Assembly (NCBI RefSeq): GCF_954871325.1 | Contig: NC_088779.1 | Location: 31,432,729 to 31,496,728 of the forward strand | DNA from: Gordionus sp. m RMFG-2023 | Lineage: Eukaryota > Nematomorpha > Gordioida > Chordodea > Parachordodidae | Length of the DNA stretch: 64,000 nt | Reading direction: 5' to 3' | In this document: positions 13,020-25,300 of the stretch, piece by piece | Numbering within the stretch: position 1 is the stretch's first letter | Layout: every line of letters begins with the position of its first letter | Translations under genes and position numbers: made by a program | Notes under the pieces: generated by a model | What the model was told of the DNA's origin: nothing | Databases searched by the model: none | What the model saw: only the letters and a program-made list of their open reading frames with translations

Positions 13020-13215
13020 AAATAAACAGCTGTTTATCATAAATGAAGATATTAGTAGAAGAAAATGAAATAATTATTATACAGATAAAATGATATTTAA
13101 ATAAATAAATTTTATATTTTTAATTTTTGCGCCATCTGATGGGTGTTAATTTATTAAATTTTTACAACTTCAAATACAATTTTTGGGAAAAATAAACAAA
13201 TTTACTATATTTCCT
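13020..13215. repeat. CGCCATCTGATGG repeat family, copy 2
   Basis: Aligns with 10350-10570 over its whole length, including GCGCCATCTGATGG at 13126-13139 followed by GTTAATTTATTAAATTTTTA. Confidence 0.65.
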
Positions 13216-13459
13216 TTTCCTATGATAGTTACATTAAAGGCATGAGAGGCAAGATTGATATTATTTAAAATTTATTTAAAAACTTTTATTTAATTTTTCT
13301 TTATCTAAAATCACTATATCTTTTTTAAAATTTTCAATACTATATTTTTTTTTACAATTTTCAATACTATAATGATTATTATTTTAATAATATTTACATA
13401 TTTACAATTTACAATTTGTTTTAAAAAATTTTTAAAGTTTTAACATATAAAATTTACAC

Positions 13460-13740
13460 AAATAAATTCCTGCTTTCAAGGCACGTGATGTACACTGGTA
13501 AATCAGGACAGATTAAATTCTTAGAATACATATTAGCATTATCCAACTATACGAGAATTGTTAGAATTTAAAATAACCTAATACCATCACATATTATAAT
13601 AGCACTATGTCTACTGTAAAATTGATAGCTTCTAATTTGAAAGTTTGAAAACATAAAATTATATTGACATATCCCTGCTTTCATGGCAAATGGTGAATAA
13701 CATATGCTAATTTGAAAGTTGAATGTATAAAATTATTATA
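13460..13740. repeat. Short direct repeat pair, CCTGCTTTCA box
   Basis: The box CCTGCTTTCAAGGCA (near 13469) recurs as CCTGCTTTCATGGCA (near 13674) about 205 bp away, each preceded by a similar ACATA-AAAATT context. Nothing else is recognised between 13216 and 13890. Confidence 0.45.
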
Positions 13741-14119
13741 TTCTTAAATGCCTGCATCCAAAAATGATGAAATTGTAATACCCAAAAGTAGACCCACATA
13801 TTATGTTGGATAGAAGTATTTGTTCTCAATGCAGATATTCTATTTGAATACTTGGAAATGGCCGTTTAAGCGCCAATAGTGTGAATGGACAAAGATGACC
13901 TCTTTCTGGCTCTGTTCCTTCTACCCCTCTTCTAGCAATCCCTCACAACTCCCTTTTAAATCCGACACAGTTATCTATTCCATCAAAATTGTGATGATAT
14001 TACAACCTTGCTCGAATCTAATACAACTTCAAACATTCTCGAACCTAATCCTAACATTCATATCACTAATTCCTTCATTGACCAATTCCTTGGCCTTCCC
14101 GAACCTCGTTTGATCTCCA

Positions 14120-14430
14120 GATTTACATAAAAAATTCAATAAAATTGATAAATTTAGATATATTTTAAAAAAAATTCAAGATCCGACCCGACCCAGTCCA
14201 AATATTTACCCGGCCCGGCCCGAACCCGATTATTTTAAATAGAATTAGGCCCAGACATATGTTATTAGTTTCAACAAAATTATGTAAAATTTTTATTTTA
14301 CACAAAAAATTCACTATAAAATTGATAAATTTAGAAAATATTTAATAAAATTTCCAAATTCCAATCCGACCCGGCCCGAATTTTTTTTAAAAATATTAGG
14401 CCCGGCCCGGTCTGAACCCGATTAATTTGA
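14120..14430. repeat. GGCCCGGCCCGAACCCGA repeat, two ~170-bp units
   Basis: Each unit has an AT-rich half (AAAATTGATAAATTTAGA) and a GC half (CCGACCCG...CGGCCCGGCCCGAACCCG), a strong base-composition contrast. A third copy lies at 63780-64000. GGGTCGGG-type arrays also flank the hAT transposase tail at 58.2 kb, so these are probably subterminal repeats of hAT-type DNA transposons. Confidence 0.6.
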
Positions 14431-14659
14431 ATAAATCAGCTGATCGCAAAATATATCCTACGTTCAAAACTGTATACACCGATAATATCCCTTTAAGAAA
14501 TTAGGATATCATGAACAACTTTTAATTAGCTAAAAAAATTTTAAAAATTTTACGCCTAATAACATTTTAAACATATGATTTAAATCAAAACAATGTTTCA
14601 TCCAAAGTTTATAACAAAACAATTTTTATGTCATTCGTTTTTTAAATTTTATACCCAAT

Positions 14660-17140
14660 TTTCCTACCATATTCCGCATACCACGAGGTGCTCGAAACTT
14701 TTTTGCAGACTCCTTCAACAAGTTAATCCTATTTACTGTAAACAATCCGGCAAACCTATCCAATTGGAAAAACTTACTTAGTTTTACTAATTTCACCCTT
14801 AAAATACTTAATAATAAAAATATTCTATTATTCAAACATATTAAATCTTGAATTTCCCTGTTCAACCCGTATTCCAAACAAACCCCTTCATCTCGTACCC
14901 ATCCATACATTCCACCCTCCATTCCCCATAGGGCTAAAATAGTTTCTAACAAAAAAACAGCCTTAATATAAACTCAGCCCTCCCGGCTATGACCTCAGAA
15001 AACTTCTTAGCTCCTAACAATGAGTCTACCTTAGAAGCTTTGCTTCTAAAACACCCTATATGTGATTCAGTATTTGCCTTCTCAAGCCAAATTGATCATA
15101 TAGCCCCGAAATCAACATTGATGAGATTATCAAAGCTTAGATCTATCAAAAAAGACTCTTCTTGATGGCATTCACGCTATTTTCATACAAGACATTTTAA
15201 AACCCAACATTTCGTGTAGAACCCTCTTAAAGACCTTACCAGGTTACTAAATAAAATTCCCTCTTCCATCACCTATCATTCCTATTCTCTTTGGTGCCCG
15301 CCTTATAGCCCTCAAAAAAAGGATGCCCAGTATTCGCCCAATTGCTGTTGGGTTGTTCTTCCAAAGGACCGTCTCTAAAATTATTGCATCACGAATAAAG
15401 GAATCCGTCAACTTAGGTTTAGTGTTCCTGGAGGCTCTGAAATTTCCGCTCACCTTGCTCGTTTAATTATAGCTAACCGTATACCTGATGACGTGGTCAT
15501 TAAACTGGATTTCAACAATGCATTTAATACTATAAAACGCCAACATTCGTTCCTCTAATGGCAACCAATACCCCGAATACTCTACATACATCCTCCACAG
15601 CTATTCGAGTCATTCTTTTTTAAAAAACAATAACATAATCGTATCTCAGGAGGGAATTAAGCAAGGTAACCCCTTAGGCCCAGCCCTCTTTTGCAGCGGG
15701 ATTCACAAGATTATCCAGGAAATTCATTCTAAATCTAACCTTACTTTAAATTCCTGGTATCTTGATGACGGTATTGTCTCGGGTAACCTCTCCTCAATCA
15801 TGTCCATTCCCCTCATCATTGAGAATCTCTCTCATATAAATGGACTATCTCTTAACATCCCCAAATGTGAGATTTGTTTCCTAAATCCCAATTCTATCCC
15901 TTCAGACATGGCATATCACATCACCAACATAGACGAGATGACTCATCTTGGATCACCTATATGAGGTTAAAAAGACCATCGAGACATTTTTTTTATCCAA
16001 ATTAAATACATTATTTAATTACCTCCCAGCCCAACAATCATTTTTTTAAATAAAAAAATTATTTCAACTAAAATCCTTTACGCCCTGAGATCCTCTCCGA
16101 TCTTTAAATTCCGTGACTTGCTTGTTTCTTATGAAACTAAATTAGGGGTCTCCTTGAAAACATATTAAACCTTAAATTTTCCAATTCATCTTGGCTCCAG
16201 GCCACCCTTTCCAGCAAATCTTGTGGTATTGGTATCCGATCGCCGATACAACTTTCCCTCTCAGCCTTTATCTCATCTCGTCTTGCTGCACAATCTATTA
16301 TCGATAATGGGTCCACTCCTTAAGACATTGACCTCTCACAGGCATTCACCTTTTGGGACAGAAACTGCTCACCCACCCTTTGCCGTCCGGCTTCCAGCAT
16401 TCAGAAAGACTAGAATGCTCCTCTGATCGCCCGTTCTGTTGATCGAACAGGCCCTTTAAGGACAATCTCAATAATCTAATATTATATGCAAGCCCAGGTT
16501 ACAAATGGCTCGAAGCCATCACCAGTTCAAATCTTGGCCTCCTCTTGACTGGAGAACAAATATGCATCTCCATAGTCCTCCGCCTTAGCTGTAACGCCGT
16601 GGTTCCCTCCATTTGCATAGACGGTGGCCATCCTATCGAATCGAAAGCTTACCCCGTTGCACTGCAAGTTCTCTCATGGACGACAATCGCGTCATAAATC
16701 TATTAACAACATCCTCCTAACTGCTCTTAAAAAAGTTAATATTCCATCCTCCCTCCAACCAGTGGGTCTCTTAAATGAAAACGCCATACGCCCGATGGCA
16801 TATCTCTCATTCCCTGGACTAATAGTCTCCCATTAGCCTGGGACTATACTTGTGTCGATTTTGCCGCCAAGTCCAACCTCTCAATTTCTGTCATCGAAAA
16901 GGCCAAAATCCTAAAAAAACAAATATGCTTGCCTCACTAATACCGTGTTTATCCCAATCGTTACCAATACCCTAAGCATGTTCGGAAGTGATGCTCTCAA
17001 TTTCATCAAAACTATAGGAAAGGCAGATCTCAGGGACCCCAATGAAGGATTTTACCTTCGCCAGCTCGGTCAATTTTTTAAGCATTTACTCTTCTCTAGA
17101 ATGATTTGCACCCTATTTTTTAAAAAAATTAAATAATTTA
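14660..17140 (+). pseudogene. Decayed LINE (non-LTR) reverse transcriptase
   Basis: In order on the + strand are a PRGARN box (about 14680-14700), an IRPIAVG box (about 15327-15353), KLDFNNAFNT (about 15500-15530), KQGNPLGPALFC (about 15657-15692), the catalytic WYLDDG (about 15754-15772) and a GLSLNIPKCEICF box (about 15843-15880). After that come remnants of a conserved C-terminal segment near 16190-16330. These are non-LTR RT motifs with YLDDG in place of the usual Y-A/M-DD. The frame changes many times (at least five frameshifts or stops), so the copy is dead. The 3' end is near 17140, where AT-rich sequence begins. A preceding frame at 13895-14113 may be an upstream piece cut off by the GGCCCG repeat insertion. 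The clade is not assigned. Confidence 0.85.
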
Positions 17141-17229
17141 TTTTATTTCATTTATTTTTTATACATACATATTTTTTAATTCATTTTAAATATATTATTA
17201 GTTTTTATTTATATATTTTTAATTATAAT

Positions 17230-18235
17230 TCGTAAATGAAAAATTTGTGTAATTTTTATATTTAAATAAAGTATCTAAAATACACTTATAATAGCTTATT
17301 TATTTTATCATATTATTTTTTTTAAATTTTGTGTTGAATAAAATTTATCAGGTCTACTTAACCAATAATTTAAAATAATATTATATATATAGTATGTTTA
17401 AATTATTTAACAAGAAAGTTAATATCAATATGTCATTAATTAATTAATAAATTTTTCATTATATTAACTTTTATTGCAAAACAATACAAAAACTAATATA
17501 AAATTATAAATAAAAAACCATTAAAATATAAATTATAAATACAATGTGTATATCTATTTGGTTAAATTTATATTGTGTTAATTTAAAGTTTTATTTTGTC
17601 ATCTTAATTTACCAAAAATAGAATTAAAATCAGTTATATATTTGGAATTAAAATATAAATCTTAAGTGGTGTTAACAATTTGATGGGCATTGCTTTGGAT
17701 GATATATCCTAACTTCTAACATAACCCTTATCAGATAGTACATCATAAGTAGTAAAAAGTCATATTTTTATAAAAATCTATATTTAAACAAGTGTAAAAT
17801 AGGTTGTTCATTTATTATTATTTCTGTATATATGTTAGAGAATCAGATATTTTGAAATATCACATAAAAATAATAGCATCATTACCATGAGAAGGAAATT
17901 CAATTTTCTATAGATTGCATTACATTTCTCAGAATTCTAATGTTTAAAGCGCGGTAATAGAATACTTTAAAATAATCGATTAAATTTTCTTAATATTACG
18001 CCATCTGATGGATGTTAATTATTTAAATTTTTAAAATGTAAAATTACCTTTCACAATAAATAAATAACCCGTTATGTTTAATTATTTTTATAAAATATTT
18101 CTTACATTTTATAAGCAGCTATCCTTGGGTATGTATTAAATTTTTACTATTATATCAGAAAATGGTCACATAAAATTGAAAATTGATATTAATATAATTA
18201 AAAGGTATGTGATAAAAATGGTAAAGATAATTAAA
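17230..18235 (+). repeat. Left arm of a ~4.8-kb foldback (long inverted repeat) element
   Basis: The reverse complement of 21065-22070 aligns along this whole arm. Outer end: ATACACTTATAATAGC against ATACACTTTTATTAGC. Middle: AAATTATTTAACAAGAAAGTT in both. Inner: ATTACGCCATCTGATGG and TTTTTACTATTATATCAGAA in both. Divergence is visible but modest. No transposase is present. Confidence 0.85.
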
Positions 18236-19288
18236 AATTTAATATTTTGTATTCTAAGATGTTGTATGTTATTAGCGATAGTCGCTAAACATCTATAAAT
18301 TTTTTATATTATTTTTAAAAAATTATTAAAACTATATAAATCTATATTAAATCAGTGCTATTTTAATTATTAGAGTAACGCATTTAAAATTATATTTTCA
18401 CTATGTTAACAATTGAAAAAAAAATTTCAGTGTCGAAAATGGAATATCAAGATTATTCATAATGTCAGAAATATTAATCAAGTTCTAAAAGTTGAAGCTT
18501 AATTAATTTAATATTATTATTATTTAAGTTATTTTTACAATCTTTTTTAATTTATTATAATTCATTATTTTGATATTTATTCTTCAATATAAAACAAGAT
18601 TTAAACTAATACATTCAAACATATAGTTTTCTCATCTTTAGCATTTTGAACTTTTCCTAATACATTGCATATATTACTGTCAGGACAATCTGATAATCGT
18701 TGTACTTCTAATTATGGCTTTACAAGTTTCATTAAAAGATATATGAAATTACTACTTGTTTTTAAGCATTAATCGATATAATAGTTATATAATCATATAT
18801 ATAATATTTTTACAAAAATTAAGAGGTTAAGATATAAAACTAAAAGTAGAACTAAAATAAAAATATAATTTTAATAAGTTATTAATGAAATGAATGCGCG
18901 TTACATTATAAACATTATTTAATAACCAAAATATATAATATATTAATTTCTATAATATAACATTCTTCCTCTTCTAAAAAAGCCTTCCCATAAGTTAATC
19001 TAAGCAATTCTAAAGAGCAAGTTGTCGCATAAGTCATCTTATTCGTTGGCTTGTCCAAATCGTCTATTGTGTTTGTACGTTGGTTTGTTTAAATCGATTT
19101 TGGACTTTGGTGTGTTTAAATTGTAAGCTTGTTATTCTTATCATGTTGTCCTTATAAATCGTGAATTTGTCATGTAGCTTGCTTGTAGTACAGTCGTTAT
19201 TATTATTAATTTTCAAAATTGTTATTATCATCCGTAATTTATGAATAATTAAAAATAATAATTCATCAAGTTGGATATAAGAATAAAT

Positions 19289-19382
19289 GATGTTTAATAT
19301 TTTTAGCGTTTTAGTGTTTAATTTAATTTATTTTTCGCGTTTTAGTGTTTAATCAATTTTTTGCGTTTTAGTATTTAATTTA
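19289..19382. repeat. Tandem GCGTTTTAGTGTTTAATT repeat
   Basis: Three to four units of about 27 bp, each containing GCGTTTTAGT(G/A)TTTAAT, in the foldback core. Confidence 0.75.
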
Positions 19383-20116
19383 TTTTTATTTATATAATAA
19401 TATTTTCAATCCAAGAGATTTGCAAATAAAATATTATTCACATTTCCCTCTCTTTAAAAAAAAATTTTTAATTTCACACCCTAGTTTTAATTCAATAAGT
19501 GTTTTTTTTAAATAATGATAAGATAATTTTTAGAAAATGATATCCTCATCATATCTCATAAATATTTTTCTAAAATGAAGATGTTTTTTACATAACTTCT
19601 CTTTGTCTCCAAAGCTTTAAATTTCAAAAACTTTTTATAACATTAAGTATTACTTTAAGAGTTATTCTATTTTTTAATTTTCTAATATCTGTATTAATAA
19701 CAAATATTTCTTTTTATTTAATCATATTATTTTTATCTTTTAATTCATATGTTTCAATTACATTTTGATATAGACTTAAAATTATAGTTTATTTTCTTGT
19801 TTAGGATATTTAATTTTGTAATATTTTTTAATTATACTTAAAATTCTTAAGTATTTTCCACAATTGGTCATAATTAAAGAAATAATATGAAAAATATCAA
19901 TAGGCATTTACTAAGAAATTCAACTGTTAATTTATTATTAAATAAATATTTTTTAAGGCTTTTTATGTATTCAAATATGTCCATTATGATTGATTTACAT
20001 TTAAGTTATTTGTTAATTTATATCATAATCTCAGCATATAATTTTAATTTATAATAATTTTTCTTCTTACGTGGATTTAAAATTATTAGTAAAGTAAATC
20101 ATCATTTGTTTATACC

Positions 20117-20230
20117 TAATCTAATGTGATGACCAATGCCTATTCTAATGAGATGACCAATACCCAACCTAATGAGATAACCAATACCTAACCTAATGAG
20201 ATAACCTGCCTAACCTAATGAGATGACCAA
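20117..20230. repeat. Tandem CCTAATGAGATGACCAATA repeat
   Basis: Five units of about 23 bp, alternating GATGACCAA and GATAACCAA variants, in the foldback core. Confidence 0.8.
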
Positions 20231-21064
20231 GATCGAAGTAGGATGATAGGCTATGAATTCTATATAGTGTAACAATGATGATTTACAAATAATTCTAAAA
20301 TCCACACAAGAAGAAAAGTTATTTAAAAAAAATTATATGCCAAATTGGTGACATTTTTATAATTTTATGTTTTAGTTTAATCGCGTTAACATTTAATTTT
20401 AAGATTTATAAAAGTTAATTATTGTAAAGTCATTATGATGCGATAATTTACAATTTCTTAAAAATGTATTTTTTTTCTTATAATTTAAATTGAGGCATGA
20501 GTAGGTGCTTTATAATTGTAAAAGAAGATATTTATTTAAAGATTGTTAATTTTATCATTGAAAAAATTGATTTATATTTCTCTTTAAAAAAATTATAATT
20601 TTTTTTAAATAATATTTGATACATTCAAATCCTCTCATAAGTATATTTTATATTTCCTTACTAAAAATTGTTTAATATAGTAAATATTTTTAATGGTAAA
20701 TTGTCCTCAACCCACCACAACGTAATTAACTTTCACTGTAGTTATTGGGTATAGGCTCTTTTTTTTGTCCCATTCCCTTTTATATAATGCTATAGAGGTT
20801 TAAGTAATATTTTTCGAAATGTTGCGCCTACAAGTACGTGCGGCTTGCCCACAAACGTGTGGAGGGCTCCTTATATTTTAACTTTTATACCCAAATTTAA
20901 CTGTTACAATAAGATGGAAATGAGGAAAACCTAGCGTAGCTCTGTTGCATTTCAACACTAGAGGGCATAAGCGCTATATATCACGTATCACGTAAATAAT
21001 ATTTGAAGATATTAATAAAGTTAAATTCGTAGTGTTTAAACTAATAGTTGAAGTGGACAACGTG

Positions 21065-22070
21065 ATGTTATTAATTATGTTTATCATTTTTATCACTTAC
21101 CTTTTAATTATATTAAAATCACTTTTCAATTTTGTTATGTGGCCATTTTCTGATATAATAGTAAAAATTTAATACGTACCCAAGATAGCCGCTTATAAAA
21201 TGTAAGAAATATTTTATAAAAATAATTAAACATGACGGGTTATTTATCTATTGTATAAGTTAATTTTACATTTTAAAAATTTAAATAATTAACATCCATC
21301 AGATGGCGTAATAGTAAGAAAATTTAATCGATTATTTTAAAGTATTCTATTACCGCACTTTTAACATTAGAATTCAAATAAATGTAATGCAATCTATAGA
21401 AAATTGAATTTCTTTCTAATGGTAATGATGCTATTATTTTAATATGATATTTCAAAAATATCTGATTCTCTAATATATATACAGGAATAATAAATAAACC
21501 TATTTTACACTTGTTGAAATATGGTTTTTTATAAAAATTTGACTTTTTACTACTTATGATGTACTAATTTCTAAGGGTTATGTTAGAAGTTTGGATATAT
21601 CCTCCAAAGTAAGGTCCTTCAATTTTTAACACCACTTAAAATTTATTTGAGATGATTACATATTCTTTAATTTTAATTCTAAATATATAGCTGATTTTAA
21701 TTCTATTTTTGGTAAATTAAGATGTGACAAAATAAAACTTAAAATTAACACAAAAATTATGATTTATATTTTAATAGTTTTTTATTTATAATTTTTAATT
21801 AACAGTTTTAATATTGTTTTGCAGCTATAAAATATTTAAATTGTCGTCAAATGTAAAAGTTAATATAATGAAAAATTTATATATTAATCAATGAAATATT
21901 GAAATTAACTTTCTTGTTAAATAATTTAAACATACTATATATAATATTATTTTACATCATTGGTTAAGCATGACTTGATAATTTTACTAAACATAAATTT
22001 AAAAAAAATAATAAGATAAAATAAATAAGCTAATAAAAGTGTATTATAAAATTTAAAAACGAATAACATA
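21065..22070 (-). repeat. Right arm of the foldback element
   Basis: Inverted copy of 17230-18235 (see left arm). It ends about 240 bp before the NSRP1 start codon, so the element directly adjoins that promoter. Confidence 0.85.
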
Positions 22071-22269
22071 TATATTGTTATGAATCTATAAACTCGTCTG
22101 AGTAAAACATTGTTTTGCTTTAAATTATATGTTTAAAATGTTATTAAAATTTTTTAAAAATATTTTAGCTAAATAAAAGTTGTTCATGAGTTGCTAATTT
22201 CATAAGTTGGGATATTATAGGTGCTTACAGTTTTGAAGTAGTGAATAGAATATATTTTGTAAATTACTG

Positions 22270-22281
22270 TCAGCTGATTTT
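22270..22281 (+). promoter_or_regulatory. TCAGCTGATTTT box upstream of NSRP1
   Basis: A 12-mer containing the CAGCTG E-box core. It lies about 28 bp before the NSRP1 ATG and is identical to the 12-mer at 44530-44541 upstream of GSTZ1. Function is not shown; similar CAGCTGAT sequences also occur in nearby repeats (48565, 14438). Confidence 0.25.
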
Positions 22282-22308
22282 ACTATAAAACGCCGTGTTT
22301 TATATTAT

Positions 22309-25300
22309 ATGGAAGGTGGTAAAAGGTATTTGCCCAATTTATTAATAAAGTTTTCTAAATTAATATCAGATATGGTTTAATTGATGCAAAGGAACTCAAA
22401 GTTTCTCTACAATTTAGTAAGGTTAAAGAAAAGCAACCGGCAACTATAGATAATAAACTGAAAGAGGTTCAATTTAAAATTTATTTATTCATCTTAATAT
22501 ATTTATGTATGTTGACAAATTCTATATTAGAATAATGAAAATGATAAAAGGTCAATTATGGAGGACTATAATTATCCTCAGTCAAAGTATGATGCTAAAA
22601 AGGTAATGGTTTTGTAAATATAATATTTATACATCACTATTTAAATCTAAAATTCAAGAAAAGCAATTTGCTTGAAGATAGCTCTGTATATCAGTACGAT
22701 GAACTATATGATGATATGAAAGCTAAAAATGAAAAAGTACAGTTGGAAAAAGCTTTGGAAAAGAAAAGTCATAAGGTAAATATTTTGATAGGACAATAAG
22801 ATAATATATTTATACTCTTATTTATTTAATGTATAATCTATTTATCCATAACAAAAGCCAAAATATATGACCAAGATCTTAAAACATGCTCAATTTAGAC
22901 AAATTGAAAATGATAGGAGGGCTGAATCTAAAATACAAAGAGAACGAGAGATGGAAGGGGATGAATTCCAAGACAAAGAAACTTACATAACAGATACTTA
23001 CAAGGAAAAGATGGAACAGAGTCTTTTAAGACTTGAGATGGATAAGAAAGCTGAAGAATTAGAAAGTTAAAAACAATTATATTTGTATATAATTTTTAAA
23101 AATTTCTTAATAAGTAGAATAAATTACAGAGATGTGCTATAACTGATTGGGGAATTCCTTCCAAAAACAACTAAATTTTTATGAGTTCCCTTCCCATAAT
23201 TTTTTCTATAGCTGGAGATAAATTAAAATATCCTATTTTCTTACAAATAAGGGTGTGTGTGCATCTTAATATTAATTTTTTATTATCTTATGATTTAAAT
23301 ATTTGCCAAAAAAAATTGTTACAAATCTCATTTACATTATTTAAATGATCTATGCTTTATAAAGAAAAATATAGCATCACAACTTATAAAAATGAGCTTA
23401 TCAATGATTACAGAATGCAGATATTGATATTGCAATAAATAGTAAAAATGAGATTGATACTTCTAATTTAGAAACATCATATGTACCATATACTATAATT
23501 GAAGAGCATCTGTCAGATTCAATTTCTTTATGCATATTTTTTTTGGTTTCAAAGGAGAATATTTATATTGTTATGCAACAATAAATTAGAATATAATTTA
23601 GATTTTAAACCCATTTTCAAAAAAGGAAAAAATTTCAAAAATACCCTGTTTCAAATTTTAATAAGCAGTTGCTTTGTACCCCCCCCCCCCCTTACTCCCT
23701 GCTGTTAAAGTCACTATATTGTTGATCTTTATTCCCTCCTATATTTTCAATTTTTTATAAAATGAAAATAATGTAAATAAATACAGATAATATGTAATTA
23801 ATGTATTTTACCTCTGATCCTATTTTTTTTTCTAGCAAATTTAAATAAATCATAGACAACTGCAGAAAAAGATCCTGACCCATAAACAAAAAAGTACGCG
23901 AGATAAAAATATTCATATTTTAGAGAGAAGAATTATTTTTCTTCTTAAAATACACGGTGTTTTTATCTTGACCATTGGTATCAGATATAGACTTGCGTCG
24001 CTAGTTCAAATATGGCGCTATTGAGACCCCTGATTTTATTTTTGAATTATCAAAACTCCCACTAGACACGGGGTCATTGAGGGGTGTCCAGTTACATCAA
24101 CAATTTCATGTTATTTGTCATTATTTTATTATAACTATTCAATTAAACTCCTTTTCTATCTAGATAAAGATCGGGAGAACCTGACATTCAACAAATTTTA
24201 CAATAATATTTACAAGCTGAAGTTTGGTCAAGTATTAAATCCCAAGGTGTCTGACGACAGTGATCTCGATGAGTAAATTTTTTAACGTAAAATATTTTTT
24301 ATTAGACCTATAAATCATCAACTTGTGCCTGCCATCAATGGACGTATTTGCTTACCCCATCCAACTTTAATCTTGATAAGGCATGCCAACAAATTTTTTA
24401 TTAATTATAAGTTTGTTGTATACCATTAGATATACAACTGTAACATAATATGTTTGGTGCATTGACGCCGCCACCAAATCTTCAAGCGGCTGCGAAATCG
24501 GCGCGTTAAACGCCTATTCCATTGTTTATCACGGTTTCGATGTACGGGTGTAATTAAAAATATTATATTTGAATTATTTTAAATCTTGCAATAAGAACTA
24601 TATTTGGGTGAAAAAAATCATTATCTTCTAAGAATATACATAAATCTTTTAAATATAAATAACTCAAGATCTAATCAAACAAAAGCGTCTAATGATGGCA
24701 AACAATCGCCAAAACTCGAGAGAAATGATGATCTAGAAACTGAATTATCATCAATCAAAGGTGATCAATGATAATATAATATTCATTATTTATTCTTAAA
24801 TTCTTTTAAAAAGTGTCCTTAGGAGTCAGCTGAACCGCCATATTGTTTGCGCTTCGATTAAATGCATTAACGCGCATTCATATTTTGACGCTGTGCCGTT
24901 TTCAATGACTTTCCTAAAGAATTTAACTGTCCTTTGGATTGACCGTCCTACAGAACTTACTTATTATGAATTAATTTATTTTACTTTTCATTTTTTTAAG
25001 CAAACTGAAACCAAAAATTAATTACTCTATTTTATTTTTTCTTTAAACCAAAATTATATTTTCAAAAAAATTATAAAAAAGTTAAAATTATATTTTCAAC
25101 AAAAAAAATATATATTCGACTCACCATGAGTCTCCTTTTTTCAAAGGCAAATAAATCCGCCTAGGTTATAAAATATTAATCCGTGCTAAAAAAAAATATA
25201 TAAAATAATTTCACAAAAATAACCAACATGTATTAACGTTACAATAATAAAATAAATAAACAAAAATCCTATTATAACACATATAATAATAAATAAAGAC

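Larger units (their letters stand above)
18236..21064. other. Core of the foldback element, no coding sequence seen
   Basis: 2.8 kb, very AT-rich. It contains two small tandem arrays (19289-19382 and 20117-20230) and a GC-richer patch at 20820-20990 (GCGCCTACAAGTACGTGCGG, and CACTAGAGGGCA). No open frame longer than about 60 codons and no recognisable protein. Confidence 0.6.

Noticed and set aside
20820-20990. GC-richer patch in the foldback core as a possible RNA gene
   Set aside because: No cloverleaf, box motifs or convincing hairpin beyond short stems.
23416-23580. Possible extra NSRP1 exon (NADIDIAINSKNEID)
   Set aside because: Phase does not fit between exons 22858-23065 and 24164-24272, which join each other correctly; kept only as an alternative.
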